A DNA stretch of 64,000 nt, taken from contig JALMGJ010000025.1 of NCBI GenBank assembly GCA_023362775.1, forward strand, positions 10,207,501-10,271,500, given 5' to 3'. The position numbers and the translations under genes are program-made. This document shows positions 1 to 10,814 of this stretch, piece by piece. Below the pieces are notes generated by a model that was given only the letters and a program-made list of their open reading frames with translations, had not been told where the DNA came from and did no database searches. The stretch comes from Charina bottae. Lineage: Eukaryota; Chordata; Lepidosauria; Squamata; Charinaidae. The number at the start of each line of letters is the position of its first letter. Positions within the stretch are counted from its first letter, which is position 1.

Positions 1-162
1 CTTTGGGCCAATTTCCGTCTGAGATTTCTGAAGCCAAAGTCTTCTGAAAGAGGCACTGAAGCTGTATTCAAACTGGGTAGAGTTTTCGAATGTGCATATT
101 GTTGCAACCTGGCCTAAGTTCTTTGGATGGGAAAAGCAGGGCATCAGTCCAATATTTATTTG

Positions 163-520
163 TTTGCTTGCTTGCTTGCTTGCTTGCTTGTTTGTTTGTT
201 TGTTTGTTTGACTTACATAGCTGCCCACATTGTAACCACAATCCTAGGTGGCTCACAAGACAATAAAAACAGTAACAAACCAGTAACAACAAAAACTCAC
301 AGTGCCCATTGGCAACACTCTCCCACACAGCCACACACCATCTTCCTGGGCTCCAGCCTCATCTTACCTCAATGCTTGTGGGAAGAGCCGTCTCTTCAAG
401 TTCTTCCAGAAGACAAGTGGGCGTCTGCCAGTTCTCGGGGGGGAAGGGTGTTCCATAGGGCAAGGGTAGCTACAGAGAAAGCATGCTTCCTGGGTCCCTC
501 TAGATGACAATATATTAGTA
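163..520 (-). mobile_element. CR1/L2-like LINE 3' end fragment
   Basis: Read on the minus strand, this stretch encodes remnants of the C-terminal end of a CR1-type LINE ORF2 (around 380-510: a proline-rich 'PFPPRTGR' segment followed by a 'FWKNLKRRLF' segment). It then runs into a short 3' UTR and a simple tail of CAAA/CAAG units (163-209). That order, with the C-terminus first, then a 'gtgagccacc' type UTR, then a short tandem tail, is normal for CR1/L2 elements. Frames are broken. The element is 5' truncated near 520. Subfamily cannot be fixed by eye. Confidence 0.5.
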
Positions 521-1020
521 ATTAGTTGCTTGAATCTACCCATATTTTCTGTCATCCCAGAGTGAATGCATTTATATGCTGCTTCCTACTTCACTTCTTC
601 TTCCTCCCAAGTTTAGGTCTGTTGACTCCATTTTTTTAGGTCTTTGTCCATGTATGTTCACGGAAGATGCACATACAATTATCTTGTCCCTTCTGAGCTT
701 CTCAAATAATTTTCTTGCATGGAGAATTAAATTGGAAGAAGCCAGGTGGTATTTTGAGTTTGCAGATGTTCAAGAGTTGCCTGCTTTAATGCACCCTCTA
801 AGTATGCTGTTGATGTTGCTGTTTTAGTTCAGTCAAGATCTTCCCATCATTCTATGAATCCTCAGTACTGGTAAATCAAGGCTGATCAGTAGATCATTAA
901 AATAAATTTTTAAAAGTGGTGTAAAATAGATATAAGCTGAGCCATATACTTAAACAAAATGTTTAATGTTTGCATTCAAAGTTATATATAGTTTTAAAAG
1001 ATTTAAATATTAATGCTCTA
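521..1020. other. unique AT-rich sequence, no feature seen
   Basis: There is no recognisable repeat end or coding similarity. Short frames such as 576-827 look like chance frames: no conserved motif and no splice context that I can support. Confidence 0.5.
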
Positions 1021-1022
1021 TA

Positions 1023-1405
1023 CAGGTAGTCCTCGACTTATGCCCACAATTGGGACTGGAACTTCCATCGCTAAGGGAGGCAGTCATTAAGTGAGTCATG
1101 CCCAATTTTATTACCTTTTTTGCTGCGGCTGTTAAGTGAATCACATGGTTGTTAAGCAAATCCGGCTTCCTCCGACTTTGCTTGTCGGAAACTGGCTGGG
1201 AAGGTTGCAAATGACAATTATATGACCCCGGGATGCTGCAACTGTCATAAATGCATGCCGGTTGCCAAGCACCTGAAGTTTGATCATATGACTGTGTGGA
1301 CGCTGCAACGGTCATAAGTGTGAGGACTGGTTGTAAGTCACTTTTTTCAGCGCCATCATAACTTCGAACGGTCACTAAACATGGTCATAAGACAAGGACT
1401 ACCTA
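1023..1405. mobile_element. pogo/Tigger-type MITE
   Basis: A non-autonomous DNA transposon with inverted ends. The left end reads CAGGTAGTCCTCGACTTA and the right end is its near reverse complement, finishing GGACTACCTA. Each end abuts a TA dinucleotide (1021-1022 and 1406-1407), the target duplication expected of Tc1/mariner-superfamily elements. The interior carries the motif family 'gttaagtgaatc' and 'ggtcataa' repeated in both orientations. No transposase is encoded. A second copy with the same ends lies at 40966-41363. Assignment to the pogo/Tigger branch rests on end sequence style and the TA duplication. Confidence 0.75.
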
Positions 1406-1659
1406 TACTAGAATATCCATGAGCATGTACTTTGGTTTGGGAAGTGGGGTGAAGAAATAAATCTGGTCTGAAATCTGCTTGGAAAATAAATAAAGGAGTG
1501 AATAAAGGAGTAAACATCATAGGCCTGCTATTCAGTCTGCACATTTATTTAGTTATTTATTGCTTACTTGCTTTCTTGCATTTATATTTCATCCTGAATG
1601 ATTTTCTTATACATGTCCTCTCTTAGTTACCCTGTTTTTCTAATCTAAATTTACAAACA

Positions 1660-2400
1660 TTCTAGACTTTCTGATGAGGAAAGTGTTTGAGCCCCCTGAC
1701 AATTTTGGTTGACTCTTTTCCAGCTCTCTTATATTGTTTTTCAAATGTAGCAAATAGAACTATATGCTGTATTCCATATGCAGATGTACCATGGAATTGC
1801 AGAAAGGTGTTATAATGTTTGCATTTTTGTTTTCATGTTTCTCCCTATCACGGAATTTGCCTTTTTCATAGTTGCTGCCCCATGAGCTGACTGTTTCATT
1901 GAGCTATGCACTATGACCCCAGGTGTTTTTTCTGGTTAGTTAATAGACTGGTTAGAACCCATCCATGCATATGCAAAGTTAGGATGTTTTGCTCTAATGT
2001 ACATGACTTTACACTTATTTAAACTGAAACTCATTTACCATTTGGTTGACCATTCACCCATTTTTTTAAAAAAAAAACACCCTCTGGATCTCTTCAAAAT
2101 CCCACTTTGTTTTTTACCACCCTGAATACTTTTGTATCATCCACAAATTTGATCAGCTCACTGCTTACCCTATGTCAAGATCATTTATGAACTAGTTAAA
2201 AAGTGCTAGACCCAACATAAATCTTTGAGGGACTCTTTCATACTTCCCTTCATTGAGGAAATTATCCACTCTTTGCTTTCTGTTTTTTAACCAGTTAGCA
2301 ATCTATAAAAGGACAGATCCTCTTATCCCATGACTGCTAAGTTTACTCAAGAGCCTTTGATCCTATGTAAGTGCATCATGTCATGAAATTTTTAAAATTC
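1660..2400 (-). mobile_element. old CR1/L3-type LINE fragment
   Basis: Read on the minus strand, this is an ancient CR1 (L3-like) ORF2 segment with no intact frame. Recognisable pieces are the stretch corresponding to the loop after the 'SKAFDKVPH' region (around 2300-2370), the GVPQGS/INDL region (2200-2260), the 'FADDTK' region (2110-2150) and the downstream 'MKFN..KCKVMH' region (1990-2050). The 3' UTR-like part (1680-1900) matches the usual amniote CR1/L3 pattern. It is heavily diverged, so it probably predates the other elements in the window. Confidence 0.65.
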
Positions 2401-2807
2401 TTCTCATCCCCACCTCAACAAAAAATCCTTTTAACAGGCTTTGCTTGTAACAATTACAATGAAACCATATGGATGGAATAAACAAGGTTTTTTAATTGAG
2501 TTCCCCAGTGGGCTATTCACATCAGCCTCTGTTTCTAAATGGTACAAAATAAAATTCAGATGCTTGGAACCTATAGGGAAAAAAAAGACAAGTAAGAAAA
2601 GAGGCATTTGTAAACTACACACAAATGAAAATGTGTATAACACTATACGCTGCCCATTGTTCACACTTTATTACAACTCTGTGGGCAAATAGTAATTTGA
2701 TTCTGTTTATTAGGCCAAGAATATTAAAATAATTGCATGTTCTGGTATAAATCTTCAAGAAAATATAGTTATCCAGCTAAGAGAGCAGAATACAATTAGC
2801 AGGTATA
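2401..2807. other. unique sequence, no feature seen
   Basis: AT-rich sequence with two opposite-strand frames of about 80 codons (2431-2692) that show no known motif and are probably chance. Confidence 0.4.
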
Positions 2808-2922
<115 letters not shown>

Positions 2923-3808
2923 TATCTTAGAATATTGATTCAATGTAAAATGTGAAACTGTACAAGTACTTATGAAAAACCCAGTACTTGCTTTTAGCTG
3001 TATACATAATTTACCATCACCATTTCTCAGTATAAAATATCTGCTCTCAAACAGTTACAGTATGAATAGTTCAGAATAGTTCAGAAATTGAGGCTACAAT
3101 GATTAAACGTAATTTCCTGCACTTCCACATAAAGTTTGTACATGTCTTTTTCTTGGTTATAGCTAGCCACAATCATCATGCAGAAGACCATGAATAGGTA
3201 TCAAAACTTTCAAAGATTTCTCTATAACCCTCACATGGCTGAATCTTCTTAATTTTGTGTGCATTTCGATCCACACAAAAGATCGTGACAGTACAAGATT
3301 CAATTCAATGGCCTGGATCCACCACAATATATGATGTTAGATTAAGACATGATTAATTTATGTTACTCTTTGCAATATAACATACATTCAATTTACCTAA
3401 ACTGGATCTAACTCAATGGCAGGGTTCATATAACTTACTAAGCGTTAATGTGGTTTGCCTGGTTTTGCCTTTCGGGTTGTGTGAATCCAGCCAATCATGG
3501 TTTATTCAACAAATTATGGCTGAGTTAGGTGTGATGTTTCAACCTAATTAATTTCATATTTTGAACCAATGGAAATAATGCCAAGAAATAAAGTTATTTT
3601 GAAGCAAAACTTGAATTCTTTATAGAATGATGAACAAGAAGATACAACTCAAATAGTATTTGAGAAATTGAGAAGAATGTATAAGTAATAAATAGCAGTT
3701 TATTTGCATTTCTGCGTGTCAATTCTTATAGCATCTCTAATGCTAAACCCTATCCCTCTGCTAATAAAGCATAAAAGGAAAAAAATAACAAATGAAAGAA
3801 AAATATAC
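2923..3808. other. mostly unique sequence
   Basis: No coding similarity. Around 3310-3510 there is a patch with paired 'gattaa', 'ttaatg' and 'aaccatgg'-like words and a 'gtgtgaatccagcca' segment that could be a degraded MITE, but I found no clear ends or target duplication. Confidence 0.35.
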
Positions 3809-3816
3809 ATGTAGAG

Positions 3817-4080
3817 CAGAGCTTTCCAAACTGTGTGTCGGGACACGTTAGTGTGTCAGCTGCAGTGTTTGGGTGTGTCATGGCTCCTGCTGCCTCCGAG
3901 CCCTGCCAGGATTCCGCACAGGTCCTAGTGCCTGCCTTGTGCCTGGTTGCCTCCAAACCTGCCCTGCCAGGATTCCGCGCAGGTCCTAGTGCCTGCCTTG
4001 TGCCCTGCTGTAAGAGTGTGTCGCGAAATGATGCATGTCTAAAAAGTGTGTCACCAACATGAAAAGTTTGTAAAGCTCTG
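3817..4080 (+). mobile_element. non-autonomous hAT element, copy 1
   Basis: A short element bounded by inverted ends (left CAGAGCTTTCC, right ending AAAGCTCTG) and by a perfect 8-bp target duplication, ATGTAGAG, at 3809-3816 and 4081-4088. Eight-base duplications define hAT transposons. Subterminal regions are rich in 'gtgtgtc' and its complement. The interior contains an imperfect tandem duplication of about 70 bp (roughly 3900-4010, unit containing 'caggattccgc'). No transposase is encoded. The same ends bound 44152-44462 and, in reverse orientation, 45692-46122. Confidence 0.92.
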
Positions 4081-4325
4081 ATGTAGAGGCAGTGCAGACG
4101 CCATTATTAAACAGGTTATGACCTTTATAGGGAAAGAGCAGACAATACTGCCTTTCTGGCTTCTTGAACTCTGATGAGGAACTTTGACCTCCTTTATTTA
4201 AAATCACTTTTTATTGTTAAAATAATAGAATACAAAAAAAAAAAGTTTGACCTCGTGTCTGAAGATAGGACTTAGGTTGCTGTTAAGGAGCAATTAGGAA
4301 TGCTTTAATGTATGTTATGTTAATT
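4081..4325. other. unique sequence with short A-run
   Basis: Apart from the target duplication at its left edge and a run of A residues near 4235-4245, nothing recognisable. Confidence 0.4.
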
Positions 4326-4882
4326 ACCGTATTTTCCGACGTATAAGACGACTTTTTAACCCAGGAAAATCTTCTCAAAAGTCGGGGGTCGTCTTATACG
4401 CCGGGTGTCGTCTTATACGCCGGAAAATACGGTATTCGCCGTTTAAGACCTCTCCTGGCCAAGTGCAGCCACTCGCCGGAACGCAGCCCCCAGGGAAGAG
4501 CAGGAGGACGAGCGCGGGAGAAACGCGGGGAGGGGGAGCGAGCTCCGTTCCCTCAGAGCAGCCTTGGGAAGGGAGGGGGAAAAACGCAGTGGCTCCACGA
4601 CGGGCTCCAAAGTCGCCCACAACGCTCAACGGGCGCCTCGCTTCGCCTCGCCTCGCCTTCCCTTCCCCTCCCAGCCGCACTTTAAATGGAGCGGGGGCCC
4701 AGAATTGGCCGCGTTTCGGGAAGCCTGGTAGGAAACGCGTTGTGGGCGACTTTGGAGCCCGTCGTGGAGCCAAACGGCGAGTACCGTATTTTCCGGCGTA
4801 TATCCCAAACTCTATATTTTAAATGGAAAAGTTGGGGGTCGTCTTATACGCCCAGTCGTCTTATACGCCGGAAAATACGGTA
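4326..4882. mobile_element. foldback-like DNA element with GC-rich core
   Basis: Two hairpin-forming terminal modules (4326-4434 and 4782-4882) each begin TACCGTATTTTCCG and end CGGAAAATACGGTA, so each module is itself a small palindromic MITE. Between them lies about 350 bp of GC-rich, CpG-rich sequence whose own edges are inverted (TTCGCCGTTT on the left, AAACGGCGAG on the right). It contains a perfect 35-bp inverted repeat (4591-4625 against 4737-4771). Flanking TA at both extremes suggests TA target duplication. Either this is one foldback element or two MITE copies that captured a core. Superfamily is not resolved, and nothing here encodes a protein. Confidence 0.7.
4591..4771. repeat. 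35-bp perfect inverted repeat in foldback core
   Basis: The arms are 4591-4625 and 4737-4771. The right arm is the exact reverse complement of the left, with about 110 bp of pyrimidine-rich spacer between them. The perfect match indicates recent origin or recent homogenisation. Confidence 0.92.
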
Positions 4883-5095
4883 TATGAAAAGTACACAGAC
4901 ACATCACATTACAAGCATTATTAAGATTAGTCAGAGTATACAGTAGTAGTTAGCCTTTGTTAGACTCTATAACCATAATTAAGTAATAGTTTTGGAGTTT
5001 AAATTGTTTTAAACTTCAGTACAATGTTCCAGAACTATCTTGTAGAGTTTATTCTTTAAATATAAGACTGCACCATATACTTATCAAATATATAA
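4883..5095. other. unique AT-rich sequence
   Basis: No feature seen. Confidence 0.4.
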
Positions 5096-5156
5096 TTTGT
5101 GGGGGAGATGGGCGGTGATAGAAATTGGAAAAATAAATAAATAAATAAAAATAATT
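5096..5156 (+). mobile_element. CR1 3' tail fragment
   Basis: A short piece with the standard squamate CR1 ending: 'ggggagatgggcggtgata' followed by an AAATA-type tail. Only the last tens of bases of the LINE are present, as is common for severe 5' truncation. Confidence 0.65.
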
Positions 5157-5875
5157 ACTTTCCATTTAACAATGTGCAGATATTATATTGCAGCAGTTAA
5201 TATCTTACTACTATTATAACTATTACCATTTAGTATTTATTTATTGCCATCATTGCACAAGAGATTGATAGCAATGCCTTTGCCCACTGGGAGAATTTCA
5301 ATCTACACCAGATTGGTAATACAAAATGGCCACTTTTCTTTACAGAAGAAGTCATCCAAATGGTTTCCATTCTATCCCACTTGTTCATAGCAAGGCAAAT
5401 AGCAGATTTCTATAGGGAAGTAGTATTGTTACGATTTCATTTACAATTCATTAGCATTTCCACAATCTATGAGGTAGATAGGATGAGCAGTGGTTATTTG
5501 TAGAGAATATTGTATAAACTTCCAGGCCAGATGTGAACAATATTTTCAAGTTTTGAAAACACAGTGAAACAGCTTTCCTCCCCGTGCCCTGGGTTTCAGC
5601 CTTTTTTCCTTTGTATAGTAACTATGTTAATTGAATTTTATTTTATTTTATTTTTAAAAAAATCTACTTCAAATTGATTGGAAACGGCAGCATCAATTTT
5701 GTTATGTTGTGATTTGAAGGGGCTGCAGATGGTATAAAAGAGGCTGAGGGGCTGTCCATGCTGCTGGGCCTAGAGATTGTCTGCCCCTGCTCTAATTTGC
5801 AGTCAGAGAAATGGTGGGAGTTATGGTCCAAAAGACCTGGAAGGTATCTGAATAAGGTTACATGGGGATTGTTTG
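5157..5875. other. unique sequence, no feature seen
   Basis: AT-rich sequence with a TTTTA-rich patch at 5635-5660. No repeat boundary or coding similarity recognised. Confidence 0.4.
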
Positions 5876-5964
5876 ATTGATTATGTGCCATCAAGTTGTT
5901 GTCAACTCTTAGCAACCACATAGATAGGCTTTCTCCATGACAATCAGTTCCTAACCTGACCCTA
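5876..5964 (-). mobile_element. SINE tail fragment
   Basis: The phrases 'gtgccatcaagttg' and 'agcaaccacatagata' match, in reverse orientation, the tail portion of a common squamate SINE that ends in a Bov-B-like sequence. It is truncated where the next CR1 begins. Recognition is by phrase only. Confidence 0.4.
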
Positions 5965-5965
5965 A

Positions 5966-6785
5966 CCTCTTTCAGGTCTTCCAACAGTGTGTAATTTGGG
6001 GGTTCTCCTGGACTCACAACTCCAGCTCGAGGAGTAGGTGGCAGTTGTGGCCAGGAGGGCCTTTGCGCCACTACGGGTTGTGTGCCAGTTACGCCCTTTC
6101 CTGGACCAATAGGCCCTACTCACAGTCACCCACACCCTAGTCACCTCCTGTCTTGACTACTGTAACACGCTCTACATGGGGCTGCCCTTGAAAAGTATCC
6201 AGAAGCTTCAGTTGGTTCAAAATGTGGTGGCTCACATGGTTTTGTGCAAATCCAGATTTGCACATGAATCACCTCTCCTGCGGGAGCTGCATTGGTTGCC
6301 AATTTGCTTCCGGGTCCAATTCAACACACTGGTGATCACCTTTAAAGCCCTACATGGCTTGGGGCCAGGTTATTTGAAGGACTGCCTTTTCCCAGTTATA
6401 TCTACCTGACCCAGCAGATCAGGGAGGCAGGGTATTTTGCAGGTCCCCCCCATTAAGGTGGTCCATCTAGTTGGACCAAGAAGAAGGGCCTTCTCCATGG
6501 TGGTTCCCTCCCTGTGGAACATCCCCGCAGAGATTAGATGAGCCCCCATGTTAATACTCTTCTGAAAAGCCCTGAAGACATGTTTTTGCCAGCAGGCCTG
6601 GGGATCCCAGGTTAATGCGGAGCCAATCAAGTGGTTTGTTTTAATGTATTGTTGCCACCAGGGGGGCAGTGATGTAATGGGTTTTGTATTGGGGTTTTTA
6701 TTTTTGTAAGCTGCCCAGAGTCACTGTAAGTTGGGCAGCCATATAAATATCTTTGATAAATAAATAAATAATAAAATAAATAAAA
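5966..6785 (+). mobile_element. CR1 LINE, 3' ORF2 plus UTR
   Basis: A 5'-truncated CR1. The frame at 6176-6409 holds the typical C-terminal block (MGLPLKSIQKLQLVQN, then LLRELHWLP, then FKALHGLGPGYL). Upstream (5966-6170) is the preceding block, with frameshifts. The 3' UTR carries 'ctgcccagagtcactg' and ends in a TAAA-rich tail (6755-6785). The element is dead, with several frame breaks. A second CR1 3' end follows about 100 bp downstream in the same orientation. Confidence 0.85.
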
Positions 6786-6887
6786 ACAATTGTAATCGGG
6801 ATACCTTACTTAAAGCATGCCACTCATTTGGAGGGGCCTGGTGAGCAGTATTCACCTTTGGGCAAGCAACATTCTTTTTTCCACCTC

Positions 6888-7303
6888 ATCCCCATAACAT
6901 CGACCCGTCCCACCTGATCATGCAGAGAGGACATGCTACGGACCCCATCAGCAAAGGAATTCCATCTAGCGGGGTCCAGGAGGCGGGCCTTCTCTGCAGT
7001 GGCGCCCGCCCTTTGAAATATCTTGCCCCCGGAGCTGAGGTGGGTTTCCTCACTCCCAACCTTCCAGAAGAATTTGAAGACCTGGTTCTGCTGCCTTGCC
7101 TGGGATGAGAAGGTCAATAGCTCCTCCTGGGGGTGGCTAGTGCCATACTGCCCTCCCTATTATTTAAGACCTAGCCCTTGGATTTTATACTTATTTATTG
7201 TATTTATACTGATTGTAATTTTATGTTTATATTTTTTAACTTGTGATTTTATTGTAAACTGCCTGGGTGGTGATATAAATTTAAATAATAAATAAATAAA
7301 TAA
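6888..7303 (+). mobile_element. CR1 LINE 3' end, second copy
   Basis: It begins inside the 'cgacccgtcccacctgatca' region, which in intact copies lies just after the 'LGPGYL' block. It then passes through the C-terminal segment 'FQKNLKTWF' (about 7060-7090), a 3' UTR ending 'gcctgggtggtgatataa' and a TAAA tail. A C-run (7307-7319) follows directly. It is more severely truncated than the neighbour at 5966-6785 and is a separate insertion. Confidence 0.8.
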
Positions 7304-8063
7304 ACTTCCCCCCCCCCCCTATGGTGGCTGCCATTGCTTCTTAGTTTTTGTCCACTGGAAATACTAGGCAGAGTAGAAAGAACTGAATAGCCTGCCCACC
7401 AAAACGTCTCTTCCTCTTTCACAGCATCTGTTACCCGCAAGTAGCAAATTTCAACAGATGCCAACAGCTTAATCAAATATTGACACAGCTGCTCTTCGCC
7501 ATCTTCCTTTCTCCCTAGCAGTTACCTGAGATAACTGTTTCTAATCTATCCATGCAGCTGCCCACATTTGGCTAAGATATGTCCTGCATCAGGAACCTTT
7601 CTTGTGGATCACTGTTGAAAACAAGAGCGCAAGGAATGAGTCACATACTGTACATAAGGCTGAGAAATATTATGTTAAAACTAGCAAGAAGCAAGAGAAG
7701 AAGAATTAGCTATGGGAGAGAAGAACTATAACTGTGAATTCTGCATAATCTCTGATCAAGTTTGCAGTAAGTATGGGGGAGATGAACAAAATCTATAGAT
7801 CACTTAAAAATAAATATGCACTGTAGTTATATCTCTTATTTGGTTGGGGATTAGGGCCTTTCCAAACTACCAAATTAAAGGACTCTTTACCTACCCTCAA
7901 GGGATCAAAAACTATACTGGCATAAAAGCTGCTTAATCCTGTCAGTGAGTCCCTACTCTGATTGGCTTGCAATCAGCCAGAGGTATCCTGATTTAAGATA
8001 AACAGAGGAAGTTAAGCAAAACCAATTGTTTAAACTCTGTATTGGCTACCCTTTCTCATGACT
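7304..8063. other. unique sequence, no feature seen
   Basis: It starts with a run of C residues. No repeat ends or coding similarity recognised. Confidence 0.4.
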
Positions 8064-8132
8064 ACTGCTGCTTGGGAACTATCTACCAATCACAACAGTG
8101 CTGTGATTGGTAGATAGTTCCCAAGCAGCAGT
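8064..8132. repeat. perfect 31-bp hairpin
   Basis: The arms are 8064-8094 and 8102-8132, with a 7-base loop. All 31 positions pair. The word CAGTGCTGTGATTGGT occurs at 8096-8111 and again at 8129-8144, so the hairpin sits inside a direct duplication. This combination is a known footprint of replication template switching. No transposon ends are present. Confidence 0.95.
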
Positions 8133-8144
8133 GCTGTGATTGGT

Positions 8145-8589
8145 GGGTGGTGTTGACAGATGGCAGGACTCATGGGTTGAGCCATCTGCCAAAACCTTGT
8201 GCCAAGACAGCTGAACTGAGGGAGGGGGGGCTACCCAGTAAAGCAAGAAAGGGCAGCCCTTTAAAGGACAATCCTTCCCCTCCCCACAGCTCAGGCAATC
8301 GTCTTGGGTATGATAGCAGAAAAGTGTCTCCTGCTTCAACAGGCAGCTGTAGGATGGTGAAGACTGCCCCAATTCTCCTGCTACCCCTCCCAGCTCTGGC
8401 AGCTGATCCTCAGACTGGAGGGCTGAGATGGTGGCTAAAGAAGTGGGGAGCTTTCCTTGCCAGCACCTCTCAGCAATCCTGAAAAACAGTTGACAAGGGC
8501 TGGGTTGGTTGTGCGGTGAAGTAGAAGAGATTCCACTTTACCACATAACCTCCCCAGTGCCTGACACCTGTTTGGGAGGCTACTTTTAA
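8145..8589. other. unique, moderately GC-rich sequence
   Basis: Two overlapping opposite-strand frames of about 100 codons exist here (8079-8482). Neither shows a motif, and composition alone explains them. No repeat recognised. Confidence 0.4.
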
Positions 8590-9828
8590 GCATAAGTTTA
8601 GTGCGCTTCCAAAAAGGATTTAGGAGAAGGGTTCTTTGGGTACATCAGAAGTAAAAGTAAAAATAAAGATAGTGTAGGCCCACTGCAAGGAGAAAGTGGT
8701 GAATCAGTAACGAGCAATAGTGAAAAAGCAGAACTTAATTCCTTTTCATTTCTGTCTTCTTGCAGAAGGGAAATGGGGCCCTAGCTGCTCAATATTATTC
8801 CACTGGAGAAGAAAAGAACCGCAACTTGGGAAAGATGAGGGAAAGGAAGAGAGAATTGGGCCAGATGGATTACACCCCAGGGTACTGAAGGAATGAGCAG
8901 AAGTGATCACAGAACTTCTCTTTGTAATCTTTTGAGCACTCCGGGAGGACCAGCAAAGTCCCAGAAGACTAAAGGAAAACAAATATCTTCTGCATCTTCA
9001 AAGAGGGAAAGTAGGAAGACTCAGTCCATTGTTTGACATCTGCACTGGGCAAGGTCTTTGAGCAGATTATCAAGCAGCATGTTTCTGAGCCCAGAGGTAG
9101 GCATGCTACACTTAACAGGAGTGAGCATGGGTCTGTCACAAACAAATCATGCCAGAATAAAACTGTCTCCTTCTTTGATAGAGCTACTAGTTTAGTAGAT
9201 TGGGGAATGTTGTACCTGGATCTCAGCAAAGCCTTCTACAGACTTCGTCATTATATTGTCCTGAATAGAAGGTCAAACTATGGACTACTTGCTGCTGCTA
9301 TTAGATGGACTCATGAATGACTGAATTACCACACTCAAGAAGGGTTAATTAATGGCTCCACTTCAGCTTGGAGGGAAATATTGAGTGGAGTGCCATAGTG
9401 CTTTGTTTTGGGCACTGTGCTATTCAACCTTTTTTCCAGTAATTTAGATAAGGGAGTTGTGGAAGTGCGTATAAAGTGTGCAGATGACACAAAACTAGGA
9501 GGAACAGCTAACCCTTTAGAAGAAAAAAAGGAAGTTCAAAAAGATCTAGACAAGCTTGAACAGTTGAATGAAATGAACAGGATAGAATTTTACAGGGAGA
9601 AGTGTAAACTCCATCTAGTGAGAAAAAACGAAATCTAACTCTCACTCATAAGGTGGTGAGACCTTATACTCAGCAGTAGCAAATGCACAAAGGATGTGGG
9701 TGACTTGGTCAACCACAAGTTAAACATGAGCTCTCGGTGTGATGCAGCAGCTAAAAAGGCACATTCTATCTTGGGGTTCATTAACAGGAGCATGGGGTCT
9801 AGTAATCGTTTTTCTCTACCTTTGTCTG

Positions 9829-10163
9829 GGGTGTGTGTGATGGCTCAGTGGTTAGGACACCAGGATTGTCGATCGTAAGGTCGCAAGTTTGACAGTTCGA
9901 GACCCGAGCGCCGCGTAACAGAGTGCGCTCCCACACTCGCCCCAGCTCTTGCCAACCTAGCAATTCGAAAGCATGCAAATGCAAGTAGATAAATAGGTAC
10001 CACTTTGGTGGGATGGTAACAGCGTTCCGTGCTTGTCATGCCGGCCACATGACCGTGGAAGCATTTTCAGACAACGCTGGCTCTTTGGCTAAGAAACGGA
10101 GATGAGCACCAGCCCCTAGAGTCGGACACGACTGTGCAGGAGAAACCTTTACCTTTACCTTTT
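9829..10163 (+). mobile_element. tRNA-headed SINE with Bov-B-like tail, type C
   Basis: Begins 'ggggtgtgtgtgatggctcag', a tRNA-like head with an A-box-like start and a 'gttcgagacc' B-box, and ends with 'agtcggacacgactgtgc' and a TTTACC tail. The tail resembles Bov-B LINE 3' ends, as in Sauria SINEs. An approximate target duplication flanks it (TACCTTTGTCTG at 9817-9828, TACCCTTGTCTG at 10164-10175; 11 of 12 match). It interrupts the CR1. Other copies: 16395-16724 and 47545-47871. Confidence 0.85.
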
Positions 10164-10186
10164 TACCCTTGTCTGACCTTATTTGT

Positions 10187-10370
10187 TTGTTTGTTTGTTT
10201 ATTTATTTATTTATTTGATTTATATCCTGCTTCTCATTCAGGAGCTCAAGGAGGCATAGGTAATGCTCACTCCTGCCATTTTCCCCCTCTGATGTAGGTT
10301 GGGTTGAGATAGAGTGACTAGCCAAAAGTCACCCAGTGAACTTGCTGAAGGTGAACTTAAACCTATGTAT
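10187..10370 (-). mobile_element. SINE fragment, type A, inside CR1
   Basis: In reverse orientation: a TTTG/TTTA tail (10186-10215), then 'gatttatatcctgcttc', then the core phrase 'gccaaaagtcacccag'. This matches the type A SINE at 30305-30555 in order. The tRNA head is missing. The CR1 frame resumes immediately after. Confidence 0.6.
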
Positions 10371-10562
10371 ATTGTCCCATTTGGAATACTGTTTTCCATT
10401 CTGGAGACCCCAGCAACAAACTGAAGCAAGTTCAGAGGATGGCTAACAAGACAGTGAAGGGTCTGGAAACCAAGTGGTATTAGGACAAGTTAAAGAATCT
10501 GAGAATGCCTAGCCTACAGAAACAGCTAGTGAGGGGAGATATGATAGCAGTCTTCAAATATT

Positions 10563-10814
10563 TTGTATATTTTATAGTAACTATGGATTTTTTATTAGTA
10601 TTTTAGTGTTTGACTGAAATTGTGAGCTAAAGAATGTATATTTTATAGTAACTATGGTTACTATTTTAACTATGGTTAAAATTTCATTCTATTGTGCACT
10701 TGGTGTATAGTGTATAGTGGGATGACAATAAAGTTATTCTATTCTATTCTATTCTATTCTATTCTATTCTATTCTATTCTATTCTATTCTATTCTATTCT
10801 ATTCTATTCTATTC
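10563..10814 (+). mobile_element. LINE-like 3' end with (ATTCT)n tail
   Basis: An AT-rich segment ends in 'gtatagtgggatgacaataa' followed by about 80 bp of ATTCT units (10733-10814). It interrupts CR1 sequence that reads across the gap ('cttcaaata' on the left, 'ctgaagggttg' on the right). ATTCT is the complement and rotation of AATAG, the pentamer reported to be seeded by a CR1-type LINE tail in snakes; matching this copy to that family is inference. Confidence 0.6.
10733..10814. repeat. (ATTCT)n microsatellite
   Basis: About 16 near-perfect pentamer units directly downstream of an AATAAAG-like polyadenylation signal. Confidence 0.97.

Noticed and set aside
4463..4822. Arg/Pro-rich frames across the foldback element
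   Set aside because: The GC-rich core gives stop-poor frames on both strands, and inverted arms repeat the same peptide in opposite orientations.
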